A stretch of 64,000 nucleotides of DNA from Ectopseudomonas chengduensis (lineage in GTDB: Bacteria > Pseudomonadota > Gammaproteobacteria > Pseudomonadales > Pseudomonadaceae), in NCBI RefSeq assembly GCF_015712065.1, contig NZ_JACFYZ010000010.1, positions 62,001 to 126,000 on the forward strand, in the 5' to 3' direction. Position numbers and translations under genes: made by a program. The notes beneath the pieces were generated by a model that saw nothing but the letters and a program-made list of their open reading frames with translations, did no database searches and was not told the DNA's origin. How positions within the stretch are numbered: the first letter of the stretch is position 1; every line of letters starts with the position of its first letter. Of this stretch, positions 16,100-24,610 are shown in pieces.

Positions 16100-18058
16100 A
16101 TGCCCCAGCTTCATTATGCGCAAATTCGCTACTTATCCATCGTCGTGCTGGCGTGGCTAACGGTATTCACTCTGACTCGCAGCCTGTTGCTGGTTAGCCA
16201 CCTGGCAGATGCGAATATCAGCATTTCGAACCTTATGGGCTTGTATGCCATAGGGATGATCTACGACTTGAGCTTCCTGCTTTACGCGACCTTGCCAATG
16301 GCGCTTTACCTGCTGCTTTGCCCGCGCGCGATTTGGCAGCAGCGCTGGCACAAAAAGTTTATGGCCAGCGCCATGGCCCTCAGTCTATTCGTCATGCTGT
16401 TCACTGCTGTTGCGGAATGGCTGTTTTGGGACGAATTCGGCGTACGCTTCAATTTCATCGCCGTCGACTACCTAGTGTACTCCGAGGAGGTGATCAACAA
16501 CATTCTTGAGTCCTACCCGATTTACCCCTTACTGGCATTGCTCGCCATCTTGGCCATTGGTCTGACATACATCCTTCGCCGCCCCCTAGCAGCTGCCTTG
16601 GATGCCCCACGCATGGCACCTAAGCAAGCTTTATATAGTCTGGGTGTTTTGCTCTTGCTGGCCGGGCTTAGTAGCGCTTTTGTTGGGCAGAACTCCCCCC
16701 GTGGAATAGGTGGTAATGCCTATCAGCGCGAGCTGGCGAGCAATGGGCCTTTCCAGTTCTTTGCTGCGTTTCGGAATAACGAACTGGACTACCAGCAGTT
16801 TTACTCGACCCTGCCGGAGTCCGAAGTCGCCGGGTTGTTACGAAGCGAGGTGAGCGAGCCCAATGCCCGTTTCATAGGCAGTGATCCGCTAGACATTCGC
16901 CGTGAAATCGATAATCCAGGGCAACCAAAACGCCTGAACGTAGTACTGGTGACCATCGAGAGTTTGAGTGCCAAATACTTGGGCAGTTTCGGTGACAACC
17001 GCGGATTGACCCCGAATTTGGACGCGCTACGCAAGCAGAGTCTGGCATTCAGTAACTTTTACGCCACGGGTACCCGAACTGACCGTGGCCTAGAAGCCAT
17101 CACCCTGTCTATTCCACCAACGCCGGGGCGTTCGATCGTCAAGCGTATTGGTCGTGAAGCTGGTTATGCAAGTCTAGGTCAGCAGTTCGCCGCCCAAGGG
17201 TATGACAGTGCATTTCTCTACGGCGGGCGTGGTTACTTCGACAACATGAATGCTTTTTTTGGCGGCAACGGCTATCGCATCGTTGACCAAAGCAGCGTCG
17301 CCGAGGCGGATATTGCTTTCAAAAACGCCTGGGGCATGTCGGATGAAGACCTCTATAAACAAGCCCTCAAAATTGCAGATGCCGACCATGCAGCCGGCAA
17401 ACCTTTCTTCCTGCAATTGATGACCACCTCAAATCATCGACCCTATACCTACCCTGAAGGTCGCATCGACATACCTTCCGGTGACGGTCGCGAAGGAGCG
17501 GTGAAGTATACCGACTACGCCATTGGCCAACTCCTTGCCCAAGTGCGGGAAAAACCCTGGTTCAAGGACACGCTGTTCGTCTTCGTCGCCGATCACACTG
17601 CAGGCAGCGCCGGTAAGGAAGATCTGCCGGTGGCCAACTACCACATCCCGCTGTTTATTTACGCTCCGGAACATATCGAACCTAGAGAGTTCACCGATGT
17701 TGTCAGTCAGATCGACCTGGCTCCAACTTTGCTGGGCATGCTCAATATCGACTATGTCTCAACGTTTTTCGGGCGCAACGTGCTGCGAGAGGATCGCACT
17801 GCTGGGCGCGCTCTGGTTGGCAACTACCAGCACCTAGGACTGTTCGATGGCAATAATCTGGCCATTCTCAGTCCAAGGCGTGGCATGCGCAAACATGAAG
17901 ACGCATTGGGGTTGAGCCATGAGTCGATAATTGGCACCGATGACGGGCTGCTGCGTCGCGATATCGCCTACTACCAGGGTGCTAGCTATGCCTTTCAGAA
18001 GGGACTTATAGCTTGGCGGTCAGGGTTACTGCCGGATGAAAAGTTGGGCCTGCGTTAA
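16100..18058 (+). CDS. LTA synthase family protein (sulfatase-fold transferase), copy 2
   Basis: 652 residues with about five N-terminal membrane segments (to about residue 205) and a periplasmic alkaline phosphatase-superfamily domain. Motifs are VVLVTIESLSAKYLG, the predicted nucleophile Thr in YATGTRTDRGLEA, and VFVADHTAG. GTRTDRG is the form common in Pseudomonas LTA-synthase-like proteins. Copy 1 has GTHTHQG at the same place, so the two copies may use different acceptors. The ATG at 16100 is preceded by AAAAAGGA. It leads the plus-strand arm with a PAP2 phosphatase and a dual-specificity phosphatase, downstream of a ColR-type box. Confidence 0.88.
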   Translation: MPQLHYAQIRYLSIVVLAWLTVFTLTRSLLLVSHLADANISISNLMGLYAIGMIYDLSFLLYATLPMALYLLLCPRAIWQQRWHKKFMASAMALSLFVMLFTAVAEWLFWDEFGVRFNFIAVDYLVYSEEVINNILESYPIYPLLALLAILAIGLTYILRRPLAAALDAPRMAPKQALYSLGVLLLLAGLSSAFVGQNSPRGIGGNAYQRELASNGPFQFFAAFRNNELDYQQFYSTLPESEVAGLLRSEVSEPNARFIGSDPLDIRREIDNPGQPKRLNVVLVTIESLSAKYLGSFGDNRGLTPNLDALRKQSLAFSNFYATGTRTDRGLEAITLSIPPTPGRSIVKRIGREAGYASLGQQFAAQGYDSAFLYGGRGYFDNMNAFFGGNGYRIVDQSSVAEADIAFKNAWGMSDEDLYKQALKIADADHAAGKPFFLQLMTTSNHRPYTYPEGRIDIPSGDGREGAVKYTDYAIGQLLAQVREKPWFKDTLFVFVADHTAGSAGKEDLPVANYHIPLFIYAPEHIEPREFTDVVSQIDLAPTLLGMLNIDYVSTFFGRNVLREDRTAGRALVGNYQHLGLFDGNNLAILSPRRGMRKHEDALGLSHESIIGTDDGLLRRDIAYYQGASYAFQKGLIAWRSGLLPDEKLGLR

Positions 18059-18113
18059 CCCACTCATGCATTACAGGCACCGCCTGGCGGTGCTTTGATT
18101 TGGAGCTACTGAA

Positions 18114-18863
18114 ATGACGGCCGACCGCTCAGAAAGCGCTTCTCGCTACTTTGATTTCCGTCTTGCGATAGGTATTCCATTAGGGCTTATGGCCTTACTG
18201 TTGTTGCTTGACCCTAGTGGAGTTGATTTCGCTTTGGCAGAACTGTTTTACGAGCCGGGCCAGGGCTTTATTGGTCGTCACAGCTTCTGGCTGGAAGACA
18301 TACTCCATGACCGGGCGAAGCAAGCTGTTATTTTCGTGGGCGTAATGGCCATTTTCGGTTTCGCACTAAGTCTGATGCCAACCAGGTTAAGTCCTTTTCG
18401 TCGTCAACTAGGTTACCTGGTACTGGCATTGGCTTTATCAACCAGTATTGTCACTCCGCTGAAAACACTGACTGGCGTGCACTGTCCATGGAGTTTGAGC
18501 GAGTTCGGGGGAGCAGAAACTTTTACACCTTTGCTCAGCGAGCGCGCGCCAACCGAAAAGCCAGGGCGCTGTTGGCCAGGGGGGCATGCCTCGGCAGGGT
18601 TCTCTCTGTTGGCTCTGTTTTTCGCACTGCGCGACAGGCGTCCTCGCACCGCTCGCATTGCTTTAGTTGTTGCGTTGGGACTGGGAGCCGTGTTTTCGCT
18701 AGGACGTATGATGCAGGGCGCGCATTTCCTCTCGCATAACTTGTGGACCTTGTTGTTCGACTGGCTGATCGGAGTGCTGTGCTACCGGTGGATTCTCTAT
18801 AAAGCGCCACAACCAATGCAACTGTCTCAGCTTGCGCCTGATTTAGCGGGAGGACAGAACTGA
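18114..18863 (+). CDS. PAP2-family membrane phosphatase
   Basis: 249 residues with about six membrane segments. The three PAP2 signature parts are present: KTLTGVHCPW (in place of KxxxxxxRP), PGGHASAGF, and GRMMQGAHFLSHNLW. Family members hydrolyse or transfer phosphate on lipid substrates at the periplasmic face, for example phosphatidate, undecaprenyl pyrophosphate or lipid A. A proline-rich loop (ERAPTEKPGRCWPGG) precedes the active site. It overlaps the next gene (TGATG). In this module it could remove phosphate from phosphatidate or modify lipid A; which of these is not decided by sequence. Confidence 0.9.
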   Translation: MTADRSESASRYFDFRLAIGIPLGLMALLLLLDPSGVDFALAELFYEPGQGFIGRHSFWLEDILHDRAKQAVIFVGVMAIFGFALSLMPTRLSPFRRQLGYLVLALALSTSIVTPLKTLTGVHCPWSLSEFGGAETFTPLLSERAPTEKPGRCWPGGHASAGFSLLALFFALRDRRPRTARIALVVALGLGAVFSLGRMMQGAHFLSHNLWTLLFDWLIGVLCYRWILYKAPQPMQLSQLAPDLAGGQN

Positions 18864-19543
18864 TGCAAGGTCTTCTATGGTTTCTTCGCCTGTGCCTGGC
18901 AGCGCTGGTATTGGTCGCTGCATTGGTAGCACTGCCTGTTAGCATGGCCTGGAGTGCCGCGCCTACAATTCAGAGCCTGGCTGGCGAGACTCGGCCACAG
19001 AGTTGGGCGGAGCCGCTAGATGAGCGGTTTAACCTGTATCGGATACAGCCAAATCTCTATCGCAGTGCCTTGCCTGATAATGAGGCTGAACCGATGCTCA
19101 AAGAACTGGGCGTCACGACAGTGATCAATTTCTATCAACGTAGCGACTCAGCTTGGCTGCATGATCCAAAAATGCGCCAGATTCACCTGCCATTCCATAC
19201 TGACAGAGTTGATGATACGGATGTGATCGCAGCATTACGGAGCATTCGACAGTCACAAGAGCTCGGTTCTGTGCTGATTCACTGTAAGCATGGACAAAAT
19301 AGAACTGGCCTGATTGCGGCTCTATATCGCATCGTTTATCAGGGCTGGAGCAAGGAGCAAGCTCTGGCTGAAATGCGCGGTGGCGGCTTTGGCGGTGAGC
19401 AGCGATTAGACGATGCCGAACGATACTTGCAACAAGTCGATATAGAGCAACTCAAGATTGCACTGGAGGGTGGAACTTGTAGTACAAGTCCATTGGCCTT
19501 GTGTGCGATGAAGGCTTGGATAGTCGATATGCTTAAAGTGTAA
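18863..19543 (+). CDS. Dual-specificity/tyrosine phosphatase-like protein with N-terminal membrane anchor
   Basis: 226 residues. A single hydrophobic segment (residues 3-30) is followed by a cysteine phosphatase domain with the signature HCKHGQNRTG (HCx5R) near residue 140 and the upstream strand TTVINFYQR. Such domains act on phosphotyrosine, phosphoinositides or other phospho-substrates. The anchor suggests action at the membrane or periplasmic side. It is translationally coupled to the PAP2 gene and ends the plus arm, followed by a terminator. Similar small phosphatases occur beside PAP2 and LTA-type genes in other Pseudomonas loci, as I recall. Confidence 0.85.
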   Translation: MQGLLWFLRLCLAALVLVAALVALPVSMAWSAAPTIQSLAGETRPQSWAEPLDERFNLYRIQPNLYRSALPDNEAEPMLKELGVTTVINFYQRSDSAWLHDPKMRQIHLPFHTDRVDDTDVIAALRSIRQSQELGSVLIHCKHGQNRTGLIAALYRIVYQGWSKEQALAEMRGGGFGGEQRLDDAERYLQQVDIEQLKIALEGGTCSTSPLALCAMKAWIVDMLKV

Positions 19544-19630
19544 TGCCAGTAACGGCATACCGAACGGTAGCGTGACGATGCAGAGATCCCAAGCTATATT
19601 GCAGTTTCATCCGTGTGCCCCTCTTACTAT

Positions 19631-19656
19631 GCCGCCTACGGGCGGCTTTTCTTTTT
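19631..19656 (+). terminator. Intrinsic terminator after the plus arm of the envelope module
   Basis: The stem GCCGCC-TACG-GGCGGC is followed directly by TTTTCTTTTT, a textbook rho-independent terminator about 90 bp after the phosphatase stop. Confidence 0.85.
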
Positions 19657-19700
19657 CAGGACTCAAACCTGCACCGAGTTTGGCTTGAGCCCAACGCCAG

Positions 19701-20063
19701 CTATCGTTCATGGCCTGGAACAAGATCACCCAACGGTGCAATCGTCATCTGAGCAATGCGTATCCAAGAACTCAGCGTTTCGAGATCTAGCCGTACCGAT
19801 TCGGCCGCTTCCCAAATGCTGACATTCTCAGTTGGGACTGTCGGTACGACGCCCTCGATTACCGTCAGCGCCATTGCATGCAACCGCAGTAGCTCGTCGC
19901 GCATGTCATTAATTCCACCCAACTCTGCCAGACATGCATCCAGTCGGCCAACCAACTTCAGAAGCCGGGTGGTGTCGAAGTTCGCTCGCAGCCTTTCCAG
20001 TGCTACAGAATCCACTTCGCCGTAAGGAGTAGTCTGAAAAGACGCCGGCGGAACCTCAATCAT
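19701..20063 (-). CDS. tnpC: TnpC-like regulator of transposase expression
   Basis: 120 residues, mostly helical, starting MIEVPPASF, with a 4-bp ATGA overlap to the tnpA stop. Tn4652 has a 120-codon tnpC directly after tnpA whose product lowers TnpA level post-transcriptionally. Length, position and coupling match, although I cannot align the sequences here. A longer upstream open frame exists but is the end of tnpA in another frame. No catalytic motif is visible. Confidence 0.8.
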   Translation of the reverse strand: MIEVPPASFQTTPYGEVDSVALERLRANFDTTRLLKLVGRLDACLAELGGINDMRDELLRLHAMALTVIEGVVPTVPTENVSIWEAAESVRLDLETLSSWIRIAQMTIAPLGDLVPGHER

Positions 20064-23000
20064 GTTGCCTCCTCGGCATCGGCCTTGCTGGCCGTATTGA
20101 CTCGTAGCAAGCCGGCAGCCTGCTGGAATACCGAATCCTTGATCCAAGGCTCCGGTGGCCGATTGAGCTTGAGGTTGAACTCGCCAAAGCGTTTGACGTT
20201 GCTGGTCAGGTAGGGACTTAGGAACGACACGTCCTCATCAGTAAACTGCCAGCCCTCGCGGGCCAGTTTCTGCAGGATACGCATCATGTCCACAGTGTTC
20301 TGCAGGATCACCGACGAGGCCACCATGTCGTTGTAGCGCAGTCGCTTCTGTTGCTCGTCCGGATCGTTCTCAGCAATCACATCGCCGCCGAAGGACAGCC
20401 ACTTGGAGAATCCGTTGTAGGACTCGATCTTGTTGGTGTTTGCCGTGACTTCCTGGCGCAGCTCGCGGCTACCGATCCAGTTGAGCAGGAATATCGTGCG
20501 GATCACGCTGCCCAGCGCCTGTGCCGCGTGGTAGAGCTTGTTGCGCCTGCTGTAGGAACCGAGTTTTCGCAGCAGCATAGGCGAGGAGATTTTGCCGGCC
20601 TGGATTGATAGCGCGACCTGCATCAGATCCTGCCAGTGAGTTTCGATCAGGTGCCAGTCGGCAGTGTCGGTGAACAGGCGGTTGATGTGCTTGTATGATA
20701 CGCCGCGATCCGGCCGGCACATCACCAGGTCGCGCCAGTTGCGGATACGCGGCATCAGGTTGATGCCCAGCAGATGGGTGAAGGCAAACACCGTGGCCGA
20801 TTGCCCTTGGGTGTCCGAGTACACCGTATCGGGTTCGACGCTGAGGTCTATTTTGAGTAGCCCCTCGATCACATAGATCGCCTCCCAGATACCCGGCGGG
20901 ATGAAGTGCTGGAACACGGCGATGTAGTTGTTGGCCACATGCCGGTAGGCCACAGCCCCCATTTTGCGGTAGCGGAAGTGGTAGCCGGCCAGCAGATTGT
21001 CGTCATAGAAGTCGAACTGCGTACCGTCCGCGGCCACCGCCTTGCCATCGCCCCAGAGCTTGGGCAGGTCAAGCTGTAGGTAGAGTTCCACCAACTCGCG
21101 GTTGGCCTTGTCCAGCTTCTCCAGCGAGAGGTGACGGCGATTCGTGTAGGACAGCATGTGTGGCGTTACATTACCGGCCAGATGCCGCGCGGCCTGGTTA
21201 GGGCCTAGGTTGCAGCCCATGGCGAAGATCGTCATCAGGTAGCGCTCGGCAGGCTCTTTGAGCTTCGGCTCGTTACCGGACATCGGCCCGAAATGCCGAG
21301 TGAACTGAATCCAATGCTCGATGTTGGCCATGATGTCGAGCACATGCCTGGCCGGCATGCGCTGCATGAGCGCAGTCTGTAGCGAGATAGCCGAGGGCGG
21401 TATATCTCGAGCGGTCACTCGGCGGAGAACCGGCTCGCCGGTTTCGTTGATCGATACATCCCCTCGGCATGATGGGAATTTCTCGTCTAGTTGCTGCGCT
21501 GTTTCCTCAAGCTGGGTCTTGAGAGAGGCAACAAAGTCCTTCGCTGTACCAGGCAACCCCATTTTTTCGCAGTAGGCCGGTAGTCGCTGGAGACATTCTT
21601 CCCAGGGCAGCAACTGCTTGCGATAGTCGGCGAAGGATTCCGACCCTTGCACGCACATGTCGCCGGATCGCAGCTCGCTGGCCATGTAAGAGAAAACGCA
21701 AACCTCCAGATAGCGCCGGTTGGTCGGTGGTCCCTCACTGGAAGGACGGCGAACGACCTTGACCCAGCGATCCGACGCAAACGACAAGTCAACGTGCTCG
21801 TCGATCCACTCTCGGTGTAGGTTCTCGCTGTCCTGGATCAATTGAAGTGCCTGAATCAGCGACCGATCCTGAGTCGTGGGCTCCAGTTGAAGAAGGTGGC
21901 TGAGGCGGAATAACAGCGATCGATGAGACCTGAAGTGCTTCCAGATCAGCGGCAGGTAGTTGTTACCACCGGTAGCCTGAACTTCGGCGCAAGTCTCGCG
22001 CAACCGATCCAGATTGCCATCGGGGGAGAGGTATTCGCGAATCAGGCTGCCGGCCTCCTGATCATCCGGTTCTTGAACCAGAATCTGCACCACGCCGTCC
22101 AGGGTCGCTGCCAACTGCTCCAGCTTCTGGCGTTGCCTAGCCTGGATTTGCTCCAACTCCTCCTTGGCGCGTTTATGAATCGTCGAAATCCGTCGGATGA
22201 ACATCTCGGCCAGGTGATCTCGTGTCCGCACGCGCATGCGATAGATCAAAGCCAGCATCAGCGTGTAGCGTTTCGGTAGCGAGCAGTCCTTCAGCTCGGA
22301 GACGTCCGATGCTGCTGCCTGGGCAGCGAAGTGGCGGATCTTAGTATCGACGATGCACTCAAATATAGCGTCGAGATTCCCGAAGCTTTCCAGCCAGGCC
22401 AAGTGATCGATCAGTACTTCCAAGTGCTTGCGGGACGGCTTCTTGGGCGCCTGCTTCAGGGCATTGAAGTCGCTTTGGCGTCGGCCGAAGTCAGTGTCGA
22501 GCAGTTCTTTCAGCTTGTAGATCACCTCGATTGGGGTTCTGGTTACCACCAGGTTGAATATTTTGTCCTGGGCGTCTGCCCGCGCGTGCTCCGCCAGGTC
22601 GTTCAGGGTCGAGTAGGCGGGCAGCTCATAGTTTTGACGCAGTAGTTCGTCGATCACCGCATTGATAATGTCCGCACGCTGTTCGAGGAGAGGAGCCATC
22701 AACTGCGCATGCGCGACTGCAATGCCCTGACCATCAGAGCCATAGAACGGCTGCACCCCGAGCCGCTCTCGCACTGCGTTCATATGACGGTAAAGCTGCA
22801 TCCATTTGTAGGGCGATAGGGCGACCTTACTGCGCAGGCCTATTTGAGTACGGATGAAATCAACGACTGGCTCAGGTACCTCAGCGATTTCTGGAAAGTA
22901 TCGGAGTACCTGGAAGGTCTTGAACAAAACAGCGAGGTTCAGTCGGAATGCAGCATTGGCGCGACTTTTGATCCAGGTAACTTCTTCCTCGGAAAATGTG

Positions 23001-23074
23001 AATTCGCGCTGCAGCTCGGCCCTTGAATACGAGCGCGACAGAACTGGATAGGCAGTACGTTCGAGGGATGCCAT
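20060..23074 (-). CDS. tnpA: Tn3-family transposase TnpA (Tn4651 type)
   Basis: 1004 residues, full length for the family. The N-terminal DUF4158-like DNA-binding region starts MASLERTAYPVLSRSYSRAEL. The DDE catalytic residues are seen in VAADGTQFDFYDD, in VYSDTQGQS, and in NTNKIESYNGFSKW. The enzyme makes replicative cointegrates at the 46-bp ends. It starts 91 bp from the right inverted repeat and reads inwards. No frameshift or missing motif was seen, so the element may still be able to move. Confidence 0.95.
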   Translation of the reverse strand: MASLERTAYPVLSRSYSRAELQREFTFSEEEVTWIKSRANAAFRLNLAVLFKTFQVLRYFPEIAEVPEPVVDFIRTQIGLRSKVALSPYKWMQLYRHMNAVRERLGVQPFYGSDGQGIAVAHAQLMAPLLEQRADIINAVIDELLRQNYELPAYSTLNDLAEHARADAQDKIFNLVVTRTPIEVIYKLKELLDTDFGRRQSDFNALKQAPKKPSRKHLEVLIDHLAWLESFGNLDAIFECIVDTKIRHFAAQAAASDVSELKDCSLPKRYTLMLALIYRMRVRTRDHLAEMFIRRISTIHKRAKEELEQIQARQRQKLEQLAATLDGVVQILVQEPDDQEAGSLIREYLSPDGNLDRLRETCAEVQATGGNNYLPLIWKHFRSHRSLLFRLSHLLQLEPTTQDRSLIQALQLIQDSENLHREWIDEHVDLSFASDRWVKVVRRPSSEGPPTNRRYLEVCVFSYMASELRSGDMCVQGSESFADYRKQLLPWEECLQRLPAYCEKMGLPGTAKDFVASLKTQLEETAQQLDEKFPSCRGDVSINETGEPVLRRVTARDIPPSAISLQTALMQRMPARHVLDIMANIEHWIQFTRHFGPMSGNEPKLKEPAERYLMTIFAMGCNLGPNQAARHLAGNVTPHMLSYTNRRHLSLEKLDKANRELVELYLQLDLPKLWGDGKAVAADGTQFDFYDDNLLAGYHFRYRKMGAVAYRHVANNYIAVFQHFIPPGIWEAIYVIEGLLKIDLSVEPDTVYSDTQGQSATVFAFTHLLGINLMPRIRNWRDLVMCRPDRGVSYKHINRLFTDTADWHLIETHWQDLMQVALSIQAGKISSPMLLRKLGSYSRRNKLYHAAQALGSVIRTIFLLNWIGSRELRQEVTANTNKIESYNGFSKWLSFGGDVIAENDPDEQQKRLRYNDMVASSVILQNTVDMMRILQKLAREGWQFTDEDVSFLSPYLTSNVKRFGEFNLKLNRPPEPWIKDSVFQQAAGLLRVNTASKADAEEAT

Positions 23075-23164
23075 GGATCACTCCTTTCCTAAGTCAACTG
23101 GAAAAGATAGACCACGCATCTGAAACAGCCTTTTCTGTAGAAAATATCCTTTAAAAACATAACT

Positions 23165-23210
23165 CTACAGACCAAATGAATGAATTTTCTCCTTATCTCG
23201 GCATGCCCCC
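23165..23210 (-). repeat. Right terminal inverted repeat of the transposon
   Basis: On the minus strand it begins GGGGGCATGCCGAGATAAGG. It interrupts dnaE2 after the codons for LTGEL. The 5 bp outside (ATCAA) do not match the 5 bp outside the left end (AAATA). Confidence 0.93.
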
Positions 23211-24610
23211 ATCAACTCGCCGGTCAGTATCAGCACGCGCCTGAGCAGTGGATTCTGCGGATCGAACCCCGCCTCCAGCAGGCGCTCGGGCGCTGGCGGG
23301 CCGCTGCTCCAGCGGCCACAGCAGTCAGCCAGCGTATTGACCTGATCAGGCGGCAAGCCGAGGGCCTTGGCGACGTCGCGTATCGCCCCGGCGCCGTGAT
23401 AGGTGTTGACCACGGCCGTGAGCGCCGCACGCGTTCGACCGTAGCGACGAAACACGTACTGGATGACTTCTTCACGGCGTTCATGCTCGAAATCGACGTC
23501 GATATCCGGCGGCTCGTTGCGCTCGCGAGAGAGAAAGCGCTCGAACAACAACCGGCTGTGGGTGGGGTCCAGCTCGGTGATACCCAGGGCGAAACAGACG
23601 CTCGAGTTGGCCGCCGACCCCCGGCCCTGGCAGAGGATGTGCTGCTCGCGGGCAAAGCGGACGATGTCGTGCACGGTCAGAAAGTAGCTTTCGTATTCCA
23701 GTTCGGCGATCAGTGCCAGCTCGTGTTCGATCTGCGCGCGAGCGGCGGCCGGTACGTTCTTGCCCCAGCGCTCGGCGGCGCCACGTTCCACCAGAACGCG
23801 CAACCAGGAGGTGGGATCATGACCTTCCGGTACCAGCTCGTGCGGGTAGTGATACTCCAGTTGATCGAGATCGAAGTGGCAGCGCTCGGCGATGCGCAGG
23901 CTCTGTGCGAGCAGTTCGGGCGGATACAGCTCGGCCAGCTCCTCAACTCGGCGCAGATGCCGTTCGCCATTGGCAAACAGATAGGCGCCGGCCTCTGCCA
24001 CGGGCAGATGATGACGGATGGCGGTCATGCAATCCTGCAGGGCGCGGCGGCCACGGGCATGCATGTGTACGTCGCCACAGGCCACGGCCGGCAGGTCGTG
24101 ATCGCCTGCCAGCTCGAGCAGGCGCTGCAGGCACGCGGTATCGTCCGCGCCACGATGCAACTCAACGCCCAGCCACAAGCGTTCGGGAAACAGCGAGCGA
24201 AGCCAGGGCAGGGCGCTGGCGTCGCCATCGCCGTCGTTAAGCCAGATGGCCAGCAGGCCATCGAGCGGCGCGACGAAATCCTCGTGAAGCAATCGGTAGG
24301 TGCCTTTTGCCGCCCTGCGCCGCGCGCGGGTGATCAGGCTGCATAGCGCCTGATAGCCCGTCAGGTTTTCGGCCAGCAGCACCAGCTTCGGGCCTTTCTC
24401 GATCTGCACCTCGCTGCCTACGATCAGCTTTACCCCGGTTTTCTTCGAGGCGTCCCAGGCACGCACGATGCCGGCCAGGGTGCATTCATCGGTGATTGCC
24501 AAGGCGCGATAGTTCAGCCTTGCCGCACGCTCGAACAACTCCTGCGCACTGGACGCGCCGCGCTGGAAACTGAAGTTGGACAGGCAATGCAGCTCGGCGT
24601 AATCGCTCAT
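23211..24610 (-). pseudogene. dnaE2: Error-prone DNA polymerase DnaE2 (ImuC), truncated after about 466 codons
   Basis: The frame starts MSDYAELHCLSNFSF with the PHP-like domain (about 1-200). It continues into the polymerase domain with the catalytic-region segment EPPDIDVDFEHERREE (about 385-400) and the fingers start YHGAGAIRDVAKALGLPP. It then runs into the transposon at TGELM and stops in transposon sequence near 23165. DnaE2 proteins are around 1,000 residues, so more than half is missing, including the beta-binding and C-terminal regions. DnaE2 is the polymerase of the ImuA-ImuB-DnaE2 SOS mutasome. It overlaps imuB by 4 bp. Confidence 0.93.

Larger units (their letters stand above)
4117..23210. 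mobile_element. Tn4651/Tn4652-type Tn3-family transposon, about 19.1 kb
   Basis: The element is bounded by 46-bp inverted repeats beginning GGGG (4117-4162 and 23165-23210, three mismatches). It carries a 1004-residue Tn3-family transposase (tnpA) with an overlapping tnpC-like gene at the right end, and a divergent tnpT/tnpS pair around a putative resolution site at the left. This layout, with a tyrosine-recombinase resolution system, is that of the Tn4651 subgroup. The cargo is a DUF5131/TcmP pair, an ACR3-like remnant and a ColRS-centred envelope module. No 5-bp target duplication is seen: the left flank ends AAATA and the right flank begins ATCAA. The two flanks are different broken genes, so the insertion site has been rearranged since the element arrived. 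Confidence 0.92.

Noticed and set aside
4112..23215. Target-site duplication of the transposon
   Set aside because: The 5-bp flanks AAATA and ATCAA differ; no longer duplicated flank was seen either.
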